Shown: positions 35,683-48,999 of the stretch, in pieces
Layout: each line of letters opens with the position of its first letter
Position numbering within the stretch: position 1 is the first letter of the stretch
Assembly (NCBI GenBank): GCA_963921425.1
Contig: OY992837.1
Coordinates: forward strand, 16,775,896-16,839,895
DNA: 64,000 nt
Direction of reading: 5' to 3'
DNA from: Dryas octopetala
Taxonomy: Eukaryota > Streptophyta > Magnoliopsida > Rosales > Rosaceae
The notes under the pieces: generated by a model
Seen by the model: only the letters and a program-made list of their open reading frames with translations
What the model was told of the DNA's origin: nothing
Database searches by the model: none
Program-made: the position numbers and the translations under genes

Positions 35683-36014
35683 CTCCAACCACCATCGCCA
35701 ACTTTCTAGCAACCACCGTCGACCAACTTTCTGGCGACCCTCAGGCCAACTTTTTCGGCAACCCTCCGGCCAACTTTTCTGACGACCCTTCGACCAACTT
35801 TTCCGACGACCTCCTCCGGACAATTTTTCCGGCGACCCTCCTACCAAATTTTCCGACGACCCCTCCAACCAATATATATTTATCATATATTGCAATATAT
35901 ATAAAAATAAAAAATTCTTAAATTGAAATCCTTATATTTTTTTTTTATCCAAACAATAGGATTTGAAATACATGAATTTGAAATCTAAATCCAAATCCCC
36001 AATCCAAGCGGGCT
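35420..36014. mobile_element. PIF/Harbinger-like MITE
   Basis: About 595 bp. The left end GGGCTCGTTTGGA and inverted right end AGCCCGCTTGGAT are flanked by TTA on both sides (35417-35419 and 36015-36017). Inside are GGATTT/AAATCC-rich arms. The core holds (CA)n(CT)n (about 35610-35677) and then an imperfect tandem repeat of about 30 bp (about 35715-35870), each unit containing CCGACGACC..CCAACTTTTC. The repeat happens to be open and would encode an Asn/Phe/Pro-rich stretch; I do not call a gene. Confidence 0.75.
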
Positions 36015-36950
36015 TTAATTCTCTTTCATATATCTCTCTCAATTCCTCTTATGTTCCACTGAATTTATCCAATAGAAGTGCCTTGTCTCTTTCCAATTGC
36101 TCTCCAGGAGTGTTTCCTGTGGCAGCAGCTGCTTCGCCAGTTGCAGTTGCATTTTAGTTTCCTCCTCTTTCAGTTTCCATAACATCTGCCAAAAACATAC
36201 AAAAAGAAAACGTGTTTTCATGACATTAAAATACAAAGAGTGAAAAATATTTGTTTTTAGAAAACATACATGTAGAAATAACAGAGACCCTTTGATTACT
36301 ACAAGAATTTCATCTGTTTATCACCGTTTTCTATAGGGTCCTAAGCTTCATTTCACACTGTCAATGGTGTCCCACTGTAATGGCCACTGTGCAGCCACTA
36401 TTATACCAACGGTTGTGTAAGTACACGTTTCCATTGGGCATAACACCACTGTTTGGACCTCAGTGTGGACCTACAAGCATTATTCTATATAAATGGTATA
36501 TATTGGCTCTGCTGCTACTGGCAGATCCATGACATCACTTGCAATGTATCAGACTAAAAAGTTATAGTGATATTCGTGTCAATTGTTGAGTTAAGCACAC
36601 CATTAGGCTTGTATCATCACTTGAAAATTGCTCCACTATTTTGTGAATGGTGTCAATTGAACACACATAAATTTAAAAAAAATTATGGGCCAATTGTAAT
36701 AAAACCATTTCCTTATTGTTGAGATTTAAGATCCATACTCGGGTTGCACTTGTCATTTTGACTCCCCGTTTATTGCAACTTTGAAGAATGAGATAAATTC
36801 GAAATATATAGCAAACATATAATAAAGCTACACAAACGTAAAATAAAAGTAAATAGCTCAAAAACCAACTCCAAACAATGGAGAAAATTCATTTAAAAAA
36901 TACTTAACACGAGAGAATAATTAAATGACATTAACAAATGAATCAAGGAA
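36015..36950. other. No gene recognised; possible decayed CACTA end
   Basis: Near 36297-36420 there are repeated CACTGT.AATGG-like motifs next to TACTACAAGAA, which resembles a CACTA terminus and its subterminal repeats. No opposite end was found. Confidence 0.3.
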
Positions 36951-37410
36951 GTTGACAAGTCTCAAGATGTTGCTCTACTCGACCAAGTTCGTCTCTTTAC
37001 TATACTCGTACCTATAAAACATCCAATAAACAAGGAACAAAACAAATGTAGAGGGTAAGCATCACATATGATCATAGCTTCCCCTCAGGGGACCCTGTTA
37101 GGTTTGAAAACCACAAAATCTCTTCAATGTAAATCATAGTGAAAATCATTTTCTTACGAATCCTCAAACCATCAAAATAAGTTCTTCAAACTTTTCTTTT
37201 GAAATCCTTTCAAAACATTTATGACTTGGCTTTACATGTACATAATTATAATCATGCAATTTCATAAGAAATCATTCATACATGATGGTTGATACACGTT
37301 AGGTACAATTATGCCCAGCTATTAAAAGAAATAACATCCACATCGAGAGTGCTATGGTAAACAGAAATAGGAACTCAAAATTGAGATACCGTATCATTGC
37401 CACCTAATCA

Positions 37411-37832
37411 ATCATGGGTCTCCGCTTCGCACAATCACACGTAGCCACGTATTGGCTTGGCTTTCGCACATGCACGCGTAGCCACGTATTGGCTTGGCTA
37501 AGCTCCTCATAATGTACTGATCAATTTTTCTAGAAGGTTTAGAGATTTGAATCTGAAGGTCACGTACAACGCTACCTCAACTCTCAAACCAATCGTAATA
37601 AACATAATACGTGGGATATTAATCATGGGTCTCCGCTTCGCACAAGCACACGTAGCCACGTATTGGCTTGGCTTTCGCACATGCACACGTAGCCACGTAT
37701 TGGCTTGGCTAAGCTCCTCATAATGTACTGATCAATTTTTCTAGAAGGTTTAGAGATTTGAATCTGAAGGTCACGTACAACGCTACCTCAACTCTCAAAC
37801 CAATCGTAATAAACATAATACGTGGGATATTA
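37411..37832. repeat. 211-bp tandem duplication
   Basis: Two nearly identical 211-bp copies, the second starting at 37622. Each copy contains two sub-repeats of CGTAGCCACGTATTGGCTTG, a short hairpin-forming sequence (AGCCA...TGGCT). Confidence 0.95.
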
Positions 37833-38515
37833 AAAGTTTAAAACTACACATACACACACAAAGTCCATAGTCTGGAATGTAGGATAAATCTCTCTACCTA
37901 GAATCCAATGCTCTTCTTGCCTATGCATCCGCATATGTTTCGAATCCATCTCCTTCTTGTCACGTCACAAAGAAATGATTTGGTAACTGGTGTTCCTAGT
38001 GTCCAACAATACGAAACTTAGTCAAAAGTTAAGTTCAACACAATCTCGCTATGACCCATTCTTTTAGGTCACACGCTCCTAAAGACTCTAGTCCTAAGTG
38101 GACTAAACTCTAGTCTTTAGGGTTTATTAGTTTCAAGTTTTATCTTAAAGTCAAACCACTTGCTAATTGCTTTCGTTCAAAAGCAATTCCATAAATTAAT
38201 TTAGGTTAGAATAAATCAAACCTAAGTACTATACAAATAGTTCAATAAATTAGTATTTCTTCAACATATTCCGCTAATTAATCGAACTTGAATAATAGCT
38301 TAAATCCAACTTAATCTCTACCATAGGGTCATGCTAAGCCTAACATGCATGTTATTAGCCTTAAATTAAATCTTTAATTAAGGTTACAACTAATCATGCT
38401 TAATTCACTAAATAAATTAAGCAATTAAATCTCTAAAATAAACCTAGTCATGCTTAATTAATAAATAAATCCTACTTAATTAATCTAAGCATGCATTCTA
38501 AAATTAAAGCCTAAA

Positions 38516-38759
38516 AATAATTAAATAAAATAGAAATATTAAAATACTTACCTGGTTATATACCTCCAAAGCTAAACTCCAACTCTAAGACTCTTCCTCC
38601 TTGCCAAGCTCTCCAAAGAAAACTTTTAAACTATGAGAATAATTAAATAAAACAGAAATATTAAAATACTTACCTAGTTGTAGACATCCAAAGCTAGACT
38701 CCAACTCTAGGATTCCTTGTCCTTGGCAAGCTCTCCAAAGAAAACTTTTAAACTATGAT
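38516..38759. repeat. 122-bp tandem duplication
   Basis: Two copies with a period of about 122 bp (second copy from 38638), differing by scattered substitutions. Both contain CTCTCCAAAGAAAACTTTTA. Confidence 0.9.
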
Positions 38760-39110
38760 AATTTTCTTCTCTTTTGATATGTCTCTTCTTAGAAAGACTC
38801 CTAATTAAAGAACCAAAGAGTGAGTAACTCTAACTTTACTTGGTGGTTCAAGTGAAAATGAGGTACAATGATATTTATTTATAGGCACAAGGGGGTGGGA
38901 AAAAGTTCTAAGTTTTCAATATGGAACAAATTGCACTAAAAATGTACTAACAGAGGCTAAAACACAAATTGGGTCGAAAAATATCCGGCGGGTCACACAC
39001 TTTGTGAGCCGAAATGGGTAGACCGACTCGGATAGGAAGCATGCAAGTCAAAATGACCCGTTCGCTATAGTGACTGCCTCCACACGGAATGAACAGTTGC
39101 GATTGATTTG

Positions 39111-40234
39111 GTTTAGTTAAGTTCTTTTTAAGTTGTATAGTTCTAAGTTGAGCAATTCTTTGGTTCAGAGATTAAGCTAAGGAGGTTTACAACTGAATAT
39201 TTGCTCTCCTAAACCTTTCTTTTCAAGTTGAATTATTAGCATGACTATTCAAAGTTGGATTTATAGTAGAATAACTAATTATGCATGAGAATTGGATTAT
39301 AGAATTGCTGCAAACTGATTACACAATTAGGTAAACAGACTTAATCTTGTAAACGGACTTATGTGTTAATAAACGAACTTAATAACGGATTGAGGCCACC
39401 TTTTTAAAGTAATCGAACGACATGATGTTGAGGTCAGTTCGTGAGCATACATTTGCTGGACATTAGGCTAGAGCTCTCCCAGTCTCCAGCCCTGACCTAG
39501 TCATGTTGTTGGACTTTAACTGGTTAACCTCCATATTTAAATTAAAATGGAACTTAAGTAGAAGCCCTAGGCCCATAAAGTACATAGATTCGGTCTTAGT
39601 AGACTGGTTTTTGAAATTTTCTAGGCAAGTATCACCAAAAGGAAAGGTCATGCCGAGATCAAAATTTACTTTTAACTGAATTTTTGTCGAACTTGGACTT
39701 TCTAGTTATCCAGAAAAGAAACAAAAGTTGTAATTTTTTCAGGTCTCGTCTTAAGAAACTTGGCCTCTACATTGTAATAATTGTCAATAAGACCAAAAAT
39801 ATGTCATGTCACAATAAAAACTTAAGATGAAATAAAATATTTCTCAGAAGTTGTATGAGACAATGATATATTTATTCTTTAGCATTGCTGCCACGTCTTT
39901 GAGCTCGTGGGTACATACACGCACTAGCTATTTGAGACTAGGTGTCTCTCTTTTCCCAATGTCTACATCTTGAAAATTGACATGCTCCACTATTAATGCA
40001 GTACTTTGTATTCATACAACTTTCATTAAGGATAACTAAGTCAAAAAATAATTTTTGTAACTACACCTCTATTAAGTAATAACCTCATTGCAATAAAATT
40101 GGTTTGGTCCCAACATTATTACTATAGAGAGGTTTTATTGTATATGTACTTTAGGTTGTTGGTTTCCTTTCAATTGACTATTTGGTCACTTTTTATGTGC
40201 TTGTAATTGACAATCGATGCTTAGATGGATTTAA
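39111..40234. other. No gene recognised
   Basis: Intergenic, probably decayed retrotransposon or unique sequence. No domain seen. Confidence 0.35.
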
Positions 40235-42819
40235 TGTCACGCTCCAAAACCCGAGTACGTAACAGAGGCACCTATCTTGAGAATACCTGAGACTACAACA
40301 ACCAATCCCCCAATGTTATAATCCCAAATATTCGCAAAATAGGTTAAGCCTTTTGGTTTAGTAAAATGGGTTGGATCAGAGTGCTTGAGTTTACAGCGGA
40401 AAAATATAGAAATAATTAATTCATAATTAAACCAACCCTCGGAGCTACTATTCTTTAGAGTAACTTCAAAGAAACTGTTTATATAGACTCGATAATTCAA
40501 AAGTAGACAACCCAAGGACTCAGTGTATATATAGGATATGACCAAGGGTATATAAAGATATTAAAAGGTCACCAAGGACCTGCCCAAGGAAATATACTGA
40601 CTAAACAGGAACACAGGAGTTGACAAGCTCGAGACCGCACCACCACCCCTCAATCGAGGCCGTCAAAGTCCAACGCGCAGCACCTAAGAGGGAGAAAAAC
40701 AACAATGTAGGGGTGAACATCACATACGTTCATTACTCCCCCTCAGGGAACTTCCTGCTAGGATTGAACAATAGTTTGAGATAATTTAAAATCAAATGCA
40801 CAACACAAACTAGTTGTCAAACTTTGTAAAATTAGTAGCATGCTCACACACTTTTCCGGGCCCAAGTTCAGAATCATACCTGTTGACCAGCCGTTGGGGC
40901 TAACTACCCTCTCACAAAAACATAACAAAGTCCTGCAGTCATTTGACTGGGACACAGGGTAGCAAAAGTGGCCATTTCATGGTTATATTGCCTAGATTGG
41001 CCTCCCAAGAAGGACAATCGATCAGTCCGTCCATACAACCCCTCATGAGGTTTTGGGGATTGAAACCCAGGGTCTACCGTAAAGGACCTTTCACTCTCAA
41101 GTCAAACAAAACAACAATCTCACAAGAATATGCATAACAATCATCATTCCCCTCATCATAAAACCAAGCAGATATGCCAATAAAAAACATGCATCTTTAT
41201 CACACAGTATTTATTATATAGTACATGCAGGAAATCCACTAGTCAGAGTGTGTTGTCCCCCTACCTAGCGTCCAAAGTTTTTGCCTGTTCTCGAGTACAA
41301 ATCACAATTTGCCATGTCGCAATGATCTCTTTTAGGTAACTGGAGTTCCTAGTTTGACAACAACTGGTGTTAAAAACGGTCTTCAGGTAAATCGATGATC
41401 TTGTCTATTAAGACCAGGTATAATTCAGAGGTTTGACACTTAGCGTAATTGCTAGGCTTCTTTAAATTCTTAATCCTTCATGACCTTGCACCCCGAGGCA
41501 AACAGTCATGTCAGACCGTGTGGTTTCTCTAACTATTTTAATTTATTGTCGAAGAGGTTGATCAGATATGAACCTACAACGTGACTAGGTCAGTGCATGG
41601 GGAAACTGAGGGAGCTCTGGCTTAGTACCCAACGCCTGTATGCTCATGGACTTACCTTAGTCATCACGTTATTTGGTTACCACTAATATGACCTCAATAT
41701 TTATTCAGTTCATTTGATAACAACAGTTTAACGACGTTCCGTCTATAACCACAACTTAAATAACATCAGATTAAAATAAGCTGGGTTAAGAGTATACCTG
41801 TTGAAGAATTCTCATGGGTAGAGTCTCGGTACTACTAGACTTGCTAAGTAATAAGATTAAAATAGCCTAATTAACAAGAGATTAATTTAACAAAATTTTA
41901 GCAAAAGTTCGACAGAGATCAAGATTTTACCTATGGAGTTCAGAAATGATTTTTTTTAAACTTCACCAAAATATAGCCTTAACACTACTAGAATTGAAGA
42001 GCTCATCACCACGATTGTGTGGGCGAAATCGGATCGTCGATCAGAGCTCAAGAACTCAAAATAAACTCAAAACAAGATTGAAGAAGAGAGAAAAGAAGAA
42101 AGAGGAGAGAGGAGAGAGAAGCTCTTTCTTGGGAAGCATGCGGTTGAATTGTGAAAATCAGCTAGGGGGGTGCACTATTTATAAGGGAGAGAGAGTGAGT
42201 CAACCGAGTTGATCGAGTTGACTCAAGTCAATCGTCACAACTTGGAGCAATGAGGAAGTGACACATGGCGCATGCCCTGACACTTGGCTGCACATGCAGC
42301 CATCAGATCTTGCTGCCATGCAGCGATGGACGCTCCAGATCGTGCCACATGGCGCGATCTGGTGATTTTCTATTTTATTTTCTTCTTCTTATTTTTCTCA
42401 ACTTCAAAAATTAATTAAAAATAGCTCGGGACTCAGAAAAATACCTCGAAAAATACTACGGACTCGTATCGACTAGTACTAATTAACTATGAAGTCAAAT
42501 TACCAATTTTCCCTTAAAAAAATTTCAAAAATTTCAAGCTCCACAAACTAAGATAAAATGCTTTAAAGAAAAAGAAAATTTGGGAAATTCATAAAATAAT
42601 CTCCCGGACTCGGAATAATATGAGACTTGCACCGTTGGATTTGTGAGTAAAAGTACTACCTTTTAAAGGTCTAACTTGGGTCAAAACCCTAGTCAAAATT
42701 AGTCAAACAATTAAAGCTCAAGGTGGCAAACTTTGATTTTCTAACAAATAAATTCTATAAAAAATTTTAGAAAATAAAGAAAAATCTCAAAATAAATTTG
42801 AAAATTTCCGGGTATCACA
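40235..42819. mobile_element. Solo LTR, gypsy-type
   Basis: 2,585 bp bounded by TGTCACGCTCC and GGTATCACA (TG...CA on either strand) and flanked by a perfect 5-bp duplication TTTAA (40230-40234 and 42820-42824). It has no internal domain or second LTR, so it is a solo LTR left by recombination. Transcriptional orientation is uncertain; TGTGATACCC on the minus strand resembles a usual gypsy LTR start. A segment near 42410-42680 recurs in the foldback at 62445-63536. Confidence 0.85.
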
Positions 42820-42824
42820 TTTAA

Positions 42825-45060
42825 TAATTGTAATAATGAATGTGACATTTGTGTTGTTGAGATGTTTCATTTGTTTAGCCTTTTAGTTCCTCTTGGGTTC
42901 TTGTTTTTTGTCTTTTTGTACTGATTTTGTTAGCCTGATGCTTAATTTGGGCTGAGCTTCTCCTTTGTGTGTTTTCTTTGTTTTGGTTTTTTCTGATCAA
43001 ATGGGTGTTTTCGTTTTACCTCTATTTTCCTAATATGAAAAATGAATTTCTACAACCAACCAAATAATTAGCTCTAGTATGGATGTAACAGGCCACCCAT
43101 ATGATGATTTGGAAACAAACCAAAGAGTCTAAGGAAGGGTCTTGTATAATAAAAATTAGAAAACAACAATATATGTTGTGTAGGTTGGTTCTCCAAGGCC
43201 AAGCTAATGCTATGGAAATGAAATAGATGGTCAAAATCATGGGCCGCATTAGATAGTTGCTAGCTACACTAGACAACTATACATTGGGCTTAATTGTAAC
43301 GATGGTACATATATATTTGGAACTAATTTTTCAGGTTTCTTTAGCTTCAGCCTCAATAATAAGGCAATTTGGTGGGACCTATCTATCCATCTTAATCTCT
43401 GTTGTCAAAATATTAATTAGCTCTAGCATTGCTGGCCCTAAACAAACCCACACATAAACTATATATTTGATTGATCATTATATTGGAAGTTGCACATGTG
43501 TCTTGTAAAGGCATGCAGTAGAGTAGTAGTAGCCACTCATTGTATATGAAAATGAATATTCCTAAGCCAAATTTTGTAGTACACGTGACACTTTATGGCT
43601 TTTTTGATCACCAATGGACCGGAAAAGATGACCCAAATAAACCCAAAACCCAAAGGAGAAACCCAAATATGGGGGACCAGGAAACCCAAACCCAAAAGCT
43701 GACGTGGCCTAGCACATGGGTGAGACCTGCTTTATGACTTTTTCAAAGGTTGAGACCTACAGCCTGTTGCAAATCAAAGGCTCAGATTATGCCATTATTT
43801 GTTTTTTTTTTATTCATTAAAAATGGAAAAAAATGCCATAAAATTCCCCCTAATTTTATAACGGCTAGTAAACAAAAATTTCTATATATACCTCATTATT
43901 CTTAGTTTTTTCTCACATCATTCTCTCTTTTACACAACAATTTCAATATTCATAATCATTTTATAGTAATATATTAATATTAGTATCATTTTGAAGGGCG
44001 TGCTAATTAAACTATTAACAATAATATAATATTCATAATCGTAAAAGTTCATAAACTTTAAATTAACGGACACTTAATCAAATTTATACATGAGTTAAAT
44101 GGGTGAAAAATACTGAAATTCATTTTGGGTTTCAGCACCATTAATTAGTGTTGCTGAAACCCAAATTTTGGACACTTTTTGATGGCCAAAATGGGTTTGG
44201 GTTTTGCCATTGTAGAAGGCCTAAGTTCTTCAAATTTTAGTGCTTTGTCGTCTTCTGAGCATTCTTTTCATAAATATCAAGAACTAGTTTTCTAGTTGCC
44301 CTAACATTGGTGACCCAAGAAATTAATGACCATAGTTTTACATATATTTTTGGAATTTTGAAATTCAGGGAAGGGATTTAATTGTCTTTAGAATTAAGGA
44401 CTATTCTTAGTTGTTTGTGCCGGCATTGTCTAGTCTAAAAGAAAAGTCACAATAATTTTTTTCGTTTTGGTATATGCAGGCTTTACTTAGTCACAATACT
44501 TTTGAATCTTTTGATGGTATGATTCAGGGGTCTGAAAATCTGCATGTTGGTATGTGAGCAATCTACTTAGTCTAGACTTTGTTTTACAAAAACCTACTTA
44601 GTCTACTCATTTTGCATTTTATTAACTCCAACAGTAAGGAAAAAATGGATAATCTTGTAATCTATGTTTTCCTTTTATTTTCTGTCTTCACAACCTTTAA
44701 TCTATGTATTGCTTTGCATTCTCTAGGGAATTCAGAAGCTTGGAAGAAAACACCAGTTGTGAACTAGTGTGGTTGTGTGCTGATCAATTATGAAATATGC
44801 ATGCAACTAGTTGTAGTGTATGTGCGTTTTGGTTTATTCTAGGTTCTGGCATTTGTTTTAGTTAAAAGAAATTGAAAGAAGTTTGTTAAATATTGTGCAT
44901 TAATTTGTGAACCTTAAGCTGTAATACTAGGATTCCAATTGGACTTTTTAAACAGGAAGAAGGATTGACTACTGGTAAGGAAAGCAAAATAAAAGAATAC
45001 AAGTGTGACAACTGTTGCCACTTTTTGTATAACTTGTTTTACTTGGAATTTAGAAATAAA
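42825..45060. other. No gene recognised
   Basis: AT-rich intergenic sequence with short open stretches only (for example 44579-44767). No domain or terminal repeat recognised. Confidence 0.35.
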
Positions 45061-45120
45061 TACCAAGTTATATCTCGCAAGTATACGAATCGTTCGGTGT
45101 AGCGATAGCGTATAAGTACA

Positions 45121-47724
45121 AGCAATGGCGGCTCAATGGAAAGTAAGGCCTAAGGCGAAACTACACAGAGGCCTTCCAAATATATTATTCAAAAATATTT
45201 TAAAAAAATCATTGAAAAATCAATCTTCTTGCTTTTTGAGATGCAAAATTAGTGATTAAATTTTTATATTCAAGTTGTTTTACCAAATTTTTTTCAATAG
45301 ATAACATGGCTAACCCATATAATCTTTCGTGTGACATAGTTGACCGTAAATAAGTTTTTATTAGTTTTAATTTTGAAAAGCTTTGTTCTGCAGAAGCGAC
45401 AGTTACATGTATTGTCAATAATATTCTATATGCAATCCAAACATTTGAAAAATAATCAAACCTCGCAGTAAAATTGAGTAGTTCAATTGGAGTTTTTGTT
45501 TCTATTGGTAACATTTCTCTTAAAACATTTAATTCTTGAAGAAGATCTAATCCATCAATATCAGAAATGTTGTCATCTTTTAAAAACTCTTCAAGATTAA
45601 GACACTTACTTTTCAAATCATCATTGACTAATGACTTTAAAATTTTCAAATCATATAAGAAACCAAAAACTTGTTCATATGTTTGAAATTGTTCAAACCT
45701 ACTTTGAAGTGAAGAAATAACATGATCTATTATATATAAAAAAAAATACTTAACTCTAAAAGACTCCTCAGCTGATGAGTTGTTTCATCATTCACATTCT
45801 CATCAAATTGTTTTTTTCTATAAACCTTATGTTTTTCACGAAAAATAGGATCTATTTCCATTTCAAGTACAATCTCTTTAGCTAAAATCAAAGCAGATTC
45901 AAATCCATTTTCCCTATATTTTCAAAGAAAGAAATCAAGCCTTTTAATTGGTGTATGGCAATATCAATATGCATGTCTTTGGATTGCAAGTGTTTACTAA
46001 CTGAGTTAATAGCAAATAATATGTCATACCAAATAATCATGCCCAATAAAAATTCAAAGTTTTCAATCTCATATGTTGATAATGTTTCGGCTTCACCTTT
46101 TGATATAGGATCTATGTCACTAATTTGTGGAGTAAATCATATCTAATTTGTGGAGCTCGGTATCTTATTGCTTTGACACTTGCTATACAACTTTCCCAAC
46201 GTGTTTGTGACAATGCTTTAACAGTTAAACTAGTTACATTATCTTCAAAAAATTTACACCGCTTAGGTGAAGAAGAAAATAATTTATATACACGTTGTAA
46301 CACTCCAAAAAATGTTTTAACTTTAGAACAAGAATTGGCTATGTCACAAAGTACAAGATTAAGATTATGACAACCACATTGAGTGTAAAATGCTCTTGGA
46401 TTTATTTCTAACAATCTTTTTTGTACTCCTCGATTTTTTCCTTTGATGTTAAATCCATTATCATATCCTTGTCCTTTTATGTCATTAATATTAAGTTCAA
46501 GATAAGTTATTTTACCTATAATTAAGTTTCATCAAAACGTCATTTTCCTGATGTATCATCTATTTTTAAAAATTCTAAAAAAAATTCATATAGTTATTGG
46601 ACTTTTTGAAACATCCACACAACGTAATATAAGAGACATTTGTTCATGCATATGATGACTTATATCTGGTGTGCAATCAAGTATAATTGAAAAGTATTTT
46701 GCCTCTTTAACTTTTTTAAGAATTTCAATTTTAATTGCACATGCTAACATATCTATCAATTCATTTTGTATGTTACAACCAAGATAATGATTATGAACAT
46801 CACCATTTTTTATACGTTCAAGATGTTCTTCCATTGTTGGATCAAATTCTGCAATTGTTTTTATAAAGCTTAAAAAAATTCCATTATTTTATTGATATAT
46901 CTTCTCATTTTTTCCACGAAACCCCAAATTGTTTTTGGTAAGATTTTTTACAACTGCAATAATTCTTAATAATACTTTTTTCCAATGCTCTTTCTCTTTG
47001 TTAATGTGTTCTTGTAACTTTTTATCAATTGTTTTATTTTTTTCCAATCTTAATTCTAAATCTATCCAACTACCCATATTAGTCACATGTTCAATACTTG
47101 GTTCATGACTTCTTAGCTTTTCACTAAGATTTTTCCAATCTTTACATCCTTCATTAGCCAATTGACTTCTACTAGTCTTTGAATTAAATAGCTTACAACA
47201 AAAACAATATACTAGATCTATCCAACTCTTTTGAATAAACTAGCCATGTTCTTTCACGTTCTTCTCCATTTGGTAATTTCCGATTGTAATGTCTTGTAGA
47301 GAAATGTCTAGAGTTTTCATCGTTAGGAAAATTGAATTCAAAGTCTTTAATGGGACCTCTTTCCACTAATAAATTTCTTATGTTTGTATTGATGTTTTTC
47401 CATTGGCAAGGATCATAAATATTTGTTACATCTTCATTTGGTTCTTGACTTGGTTCTTGGCCTAGTTGTACGTTGGCTTGGTTCTTGGTGTGGTTCTTGA
47501 CTTGGTTCTTGGCTTGGTTCTTGGTTTTGTTCTTGGCTTGATTCTTGGTTTTGTTCTTGAATTGGCTCTTGATTTGGTTCTTGACTTGGTCCTTGATTTG
47601 GGTATTGGCTTAATTGGTTCTTTATTGTTAATAACAAACTTATCAAAAGCTCATTTTTTAGATTGAATTAGTTTTTCTTTTTCTTAAGTTTTTCATACCT
47701 TGATTCAAATTTCCTACCAAACAT
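45121..47724 (-). mobile_element. hAT transposase gene remnant (ZMYM1-like/TTF-type zinc finger family)
   Basis: Reads on the minus strand from a Met codon at 47724 (FGRKFESRYEKLKKKK, then AFDKFVINNKE). Next come a Gln/Glu/Pro repeat, the TTF-type block (IYDPCQWKNINTN, then NSRHFSTRHYNRKLPNGE), and DUF4371-type parts ([32 protein letters not shown]). It ends with the hAT dimerisation domain (TIHVTVASAEQSFSKLKLIK, then LRSTMSHERL). Length and order fit this roughly 800-residue family. Several stops and frameshifts, so it is dead. CAATGGCGGCTC at 45125 on the plus strand looks like the element's 3' terminus; the other terminus was not found. Confidence 0.88.
47434..47640 (-). repeat. Gln-Glu-Pro-coding minisatellite inside the hAT gene
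   Basis: Tandem array of a roughly 12/24-bp unit encoding SQEPNQEP-type residues near the transposase N-terminus. It looks like a local expansion. Confidence 0.85.
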
Positions 47725-47879
47725 ATTTGATATTTATACTAATAATTAAACAACAAAAAGACAAACAAAAACTAAGGAGATACAAGAACAATAAAACCTT
47801 GCTCAATTGCAATTTCCACACTAAATGGCTTTGCAATTTCAACAAGTAAACGACTTTGCAATTTCAACAATAAAACTCA

Positions 47880-48537
47880 AATTTTCAATTCACAAAATTA
47901 CTCAAAATTGATCAACTAAACCAAGGGGGAGTGAAAGCCTATACTTAGAGGAGTAAAACCTCTCAAGAATCACGGCCAACGGTGGCCGGAATCGACGAAA
48001 ATGGCTGGCGGTGGCTACTGGCTTCTCCAGCGATTTTTGCGCATGGGAGCAGCTAGCTGGCAAGGGGAGGCTCGGGGATGGATGGCCGGCACGAGGGGAT
48101 CACGACGATTGTTCTGCTTCAACAGGAAAGTGGCCGGACCACTGCCTTCAATGGTGAGGCCGCGTGCAAGGAAGAGGAAGAAAGAGAAGAAGAAGGTCAC
48201 AGAGAGAGAGAGAGAGAGAGAGTTGAAAAATAAATTTCAGTTTTGGGTTTTAAAACTTAGCCCAAAGCAAAATTACAAGTTTGCCCCTCACTTCAAACGC
48301 CTGTAACTCTCAAACCGTAACTTCAATTTATGTGTGCTTTATGTCTACGTTCTCGTGGGATCGAGATCTATCCAATGAGTTCAAATTCAAAACCAAAAGC
48401 CCACTAATTTTAAAAGTCAACTTTCGGGTCAAGCCCAATTAACTCAAAACCTTTTTATTTTCCAACTAAATTCCCAAAATCTTAAAATAAATTTTCAAAA
48501 TATTTAATATAAATCTTTAAAAAATATAGGGTCTCAC
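47880..48537 (-). mobile_element. LTR fragment of a retrotransposon
   Basis: On the minus strand it begins TGTGAGACCC (48537 downward) and runs through AT-rich U3-like sequence into a GC-richer part with a (GA)n run (48203-48222). The LTR start pattern and composition resemble a gypsy-type LTR. Together with CTCGCAAGTATACGAATCG near 45076, it may be one LTR into which the hAT element inserted; that is inference. Broken. Confidence 0.5.
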
Positions 48538-48999
48538 AATTCAACTTCTCACTACACCAACCGTCACAACCGCAACACCAACCGTCTCTCTTCTTGTAAC
48601 TGAAACAACCGAAATCTAATCTAGTAGAAGCAGGGATGTGATAAACTCGTCTTTCAGCAGCCAAGAACATGATATAACACATTCAATCTTTCCTAATTAG
48701 GGAAAATCCCCCTCATTGTTCAGTCTCGTTAACGCCTATTATAAACGCAATTTTCTATCGAGCTCAATAAAGCTCTCAGTTCGTTTTCGGAGACAGGGAG
48801 AGAATGTTAATTAGATTTGCTACTTCATAGTCATCATCGTCATATGGCTACCTAGCCTGAACATATTAAAGATGTTAATTTCCATTGTCATATTGCCAAA
48901 ACTCAATGACATCGCACCACTCCTACAACGAATATAAGCATCACATGTGGCTAGAAATTTCAGAATTTTGACTCACTCTCTTTAAAGGAAGTAAAGCCT

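Larger units (their letters stand above)
36950..39110. mobile_element. Old LTR-retrotransposon (gypsy-type LTR) remnant
   Basis: Diverged relative of the solo LTR at 40.2-42.8 kb: both carry an AGTTGACAAG block, then TGTAG..GGGT/GGGG.. ATCACATA and CCCCTCAGGG segments in the same order. No coding regions. It contains two internal tandem duplications (37411-37832 and 38516-38759). Broken, ends not defined. Confidence 0.5.

Noticed and set aside
35445-35921. 158-residue plus-strand open frame
   Set aside because: Covers a MITE arm, a microsatellite and a tandem repeat; the open frame follows from the repeat period.
36297-36660. Possible CACTA terminus and subterminal repeats
   Set aside because: Only one end is visible and the terminal bases deviate; not enough to call an element.
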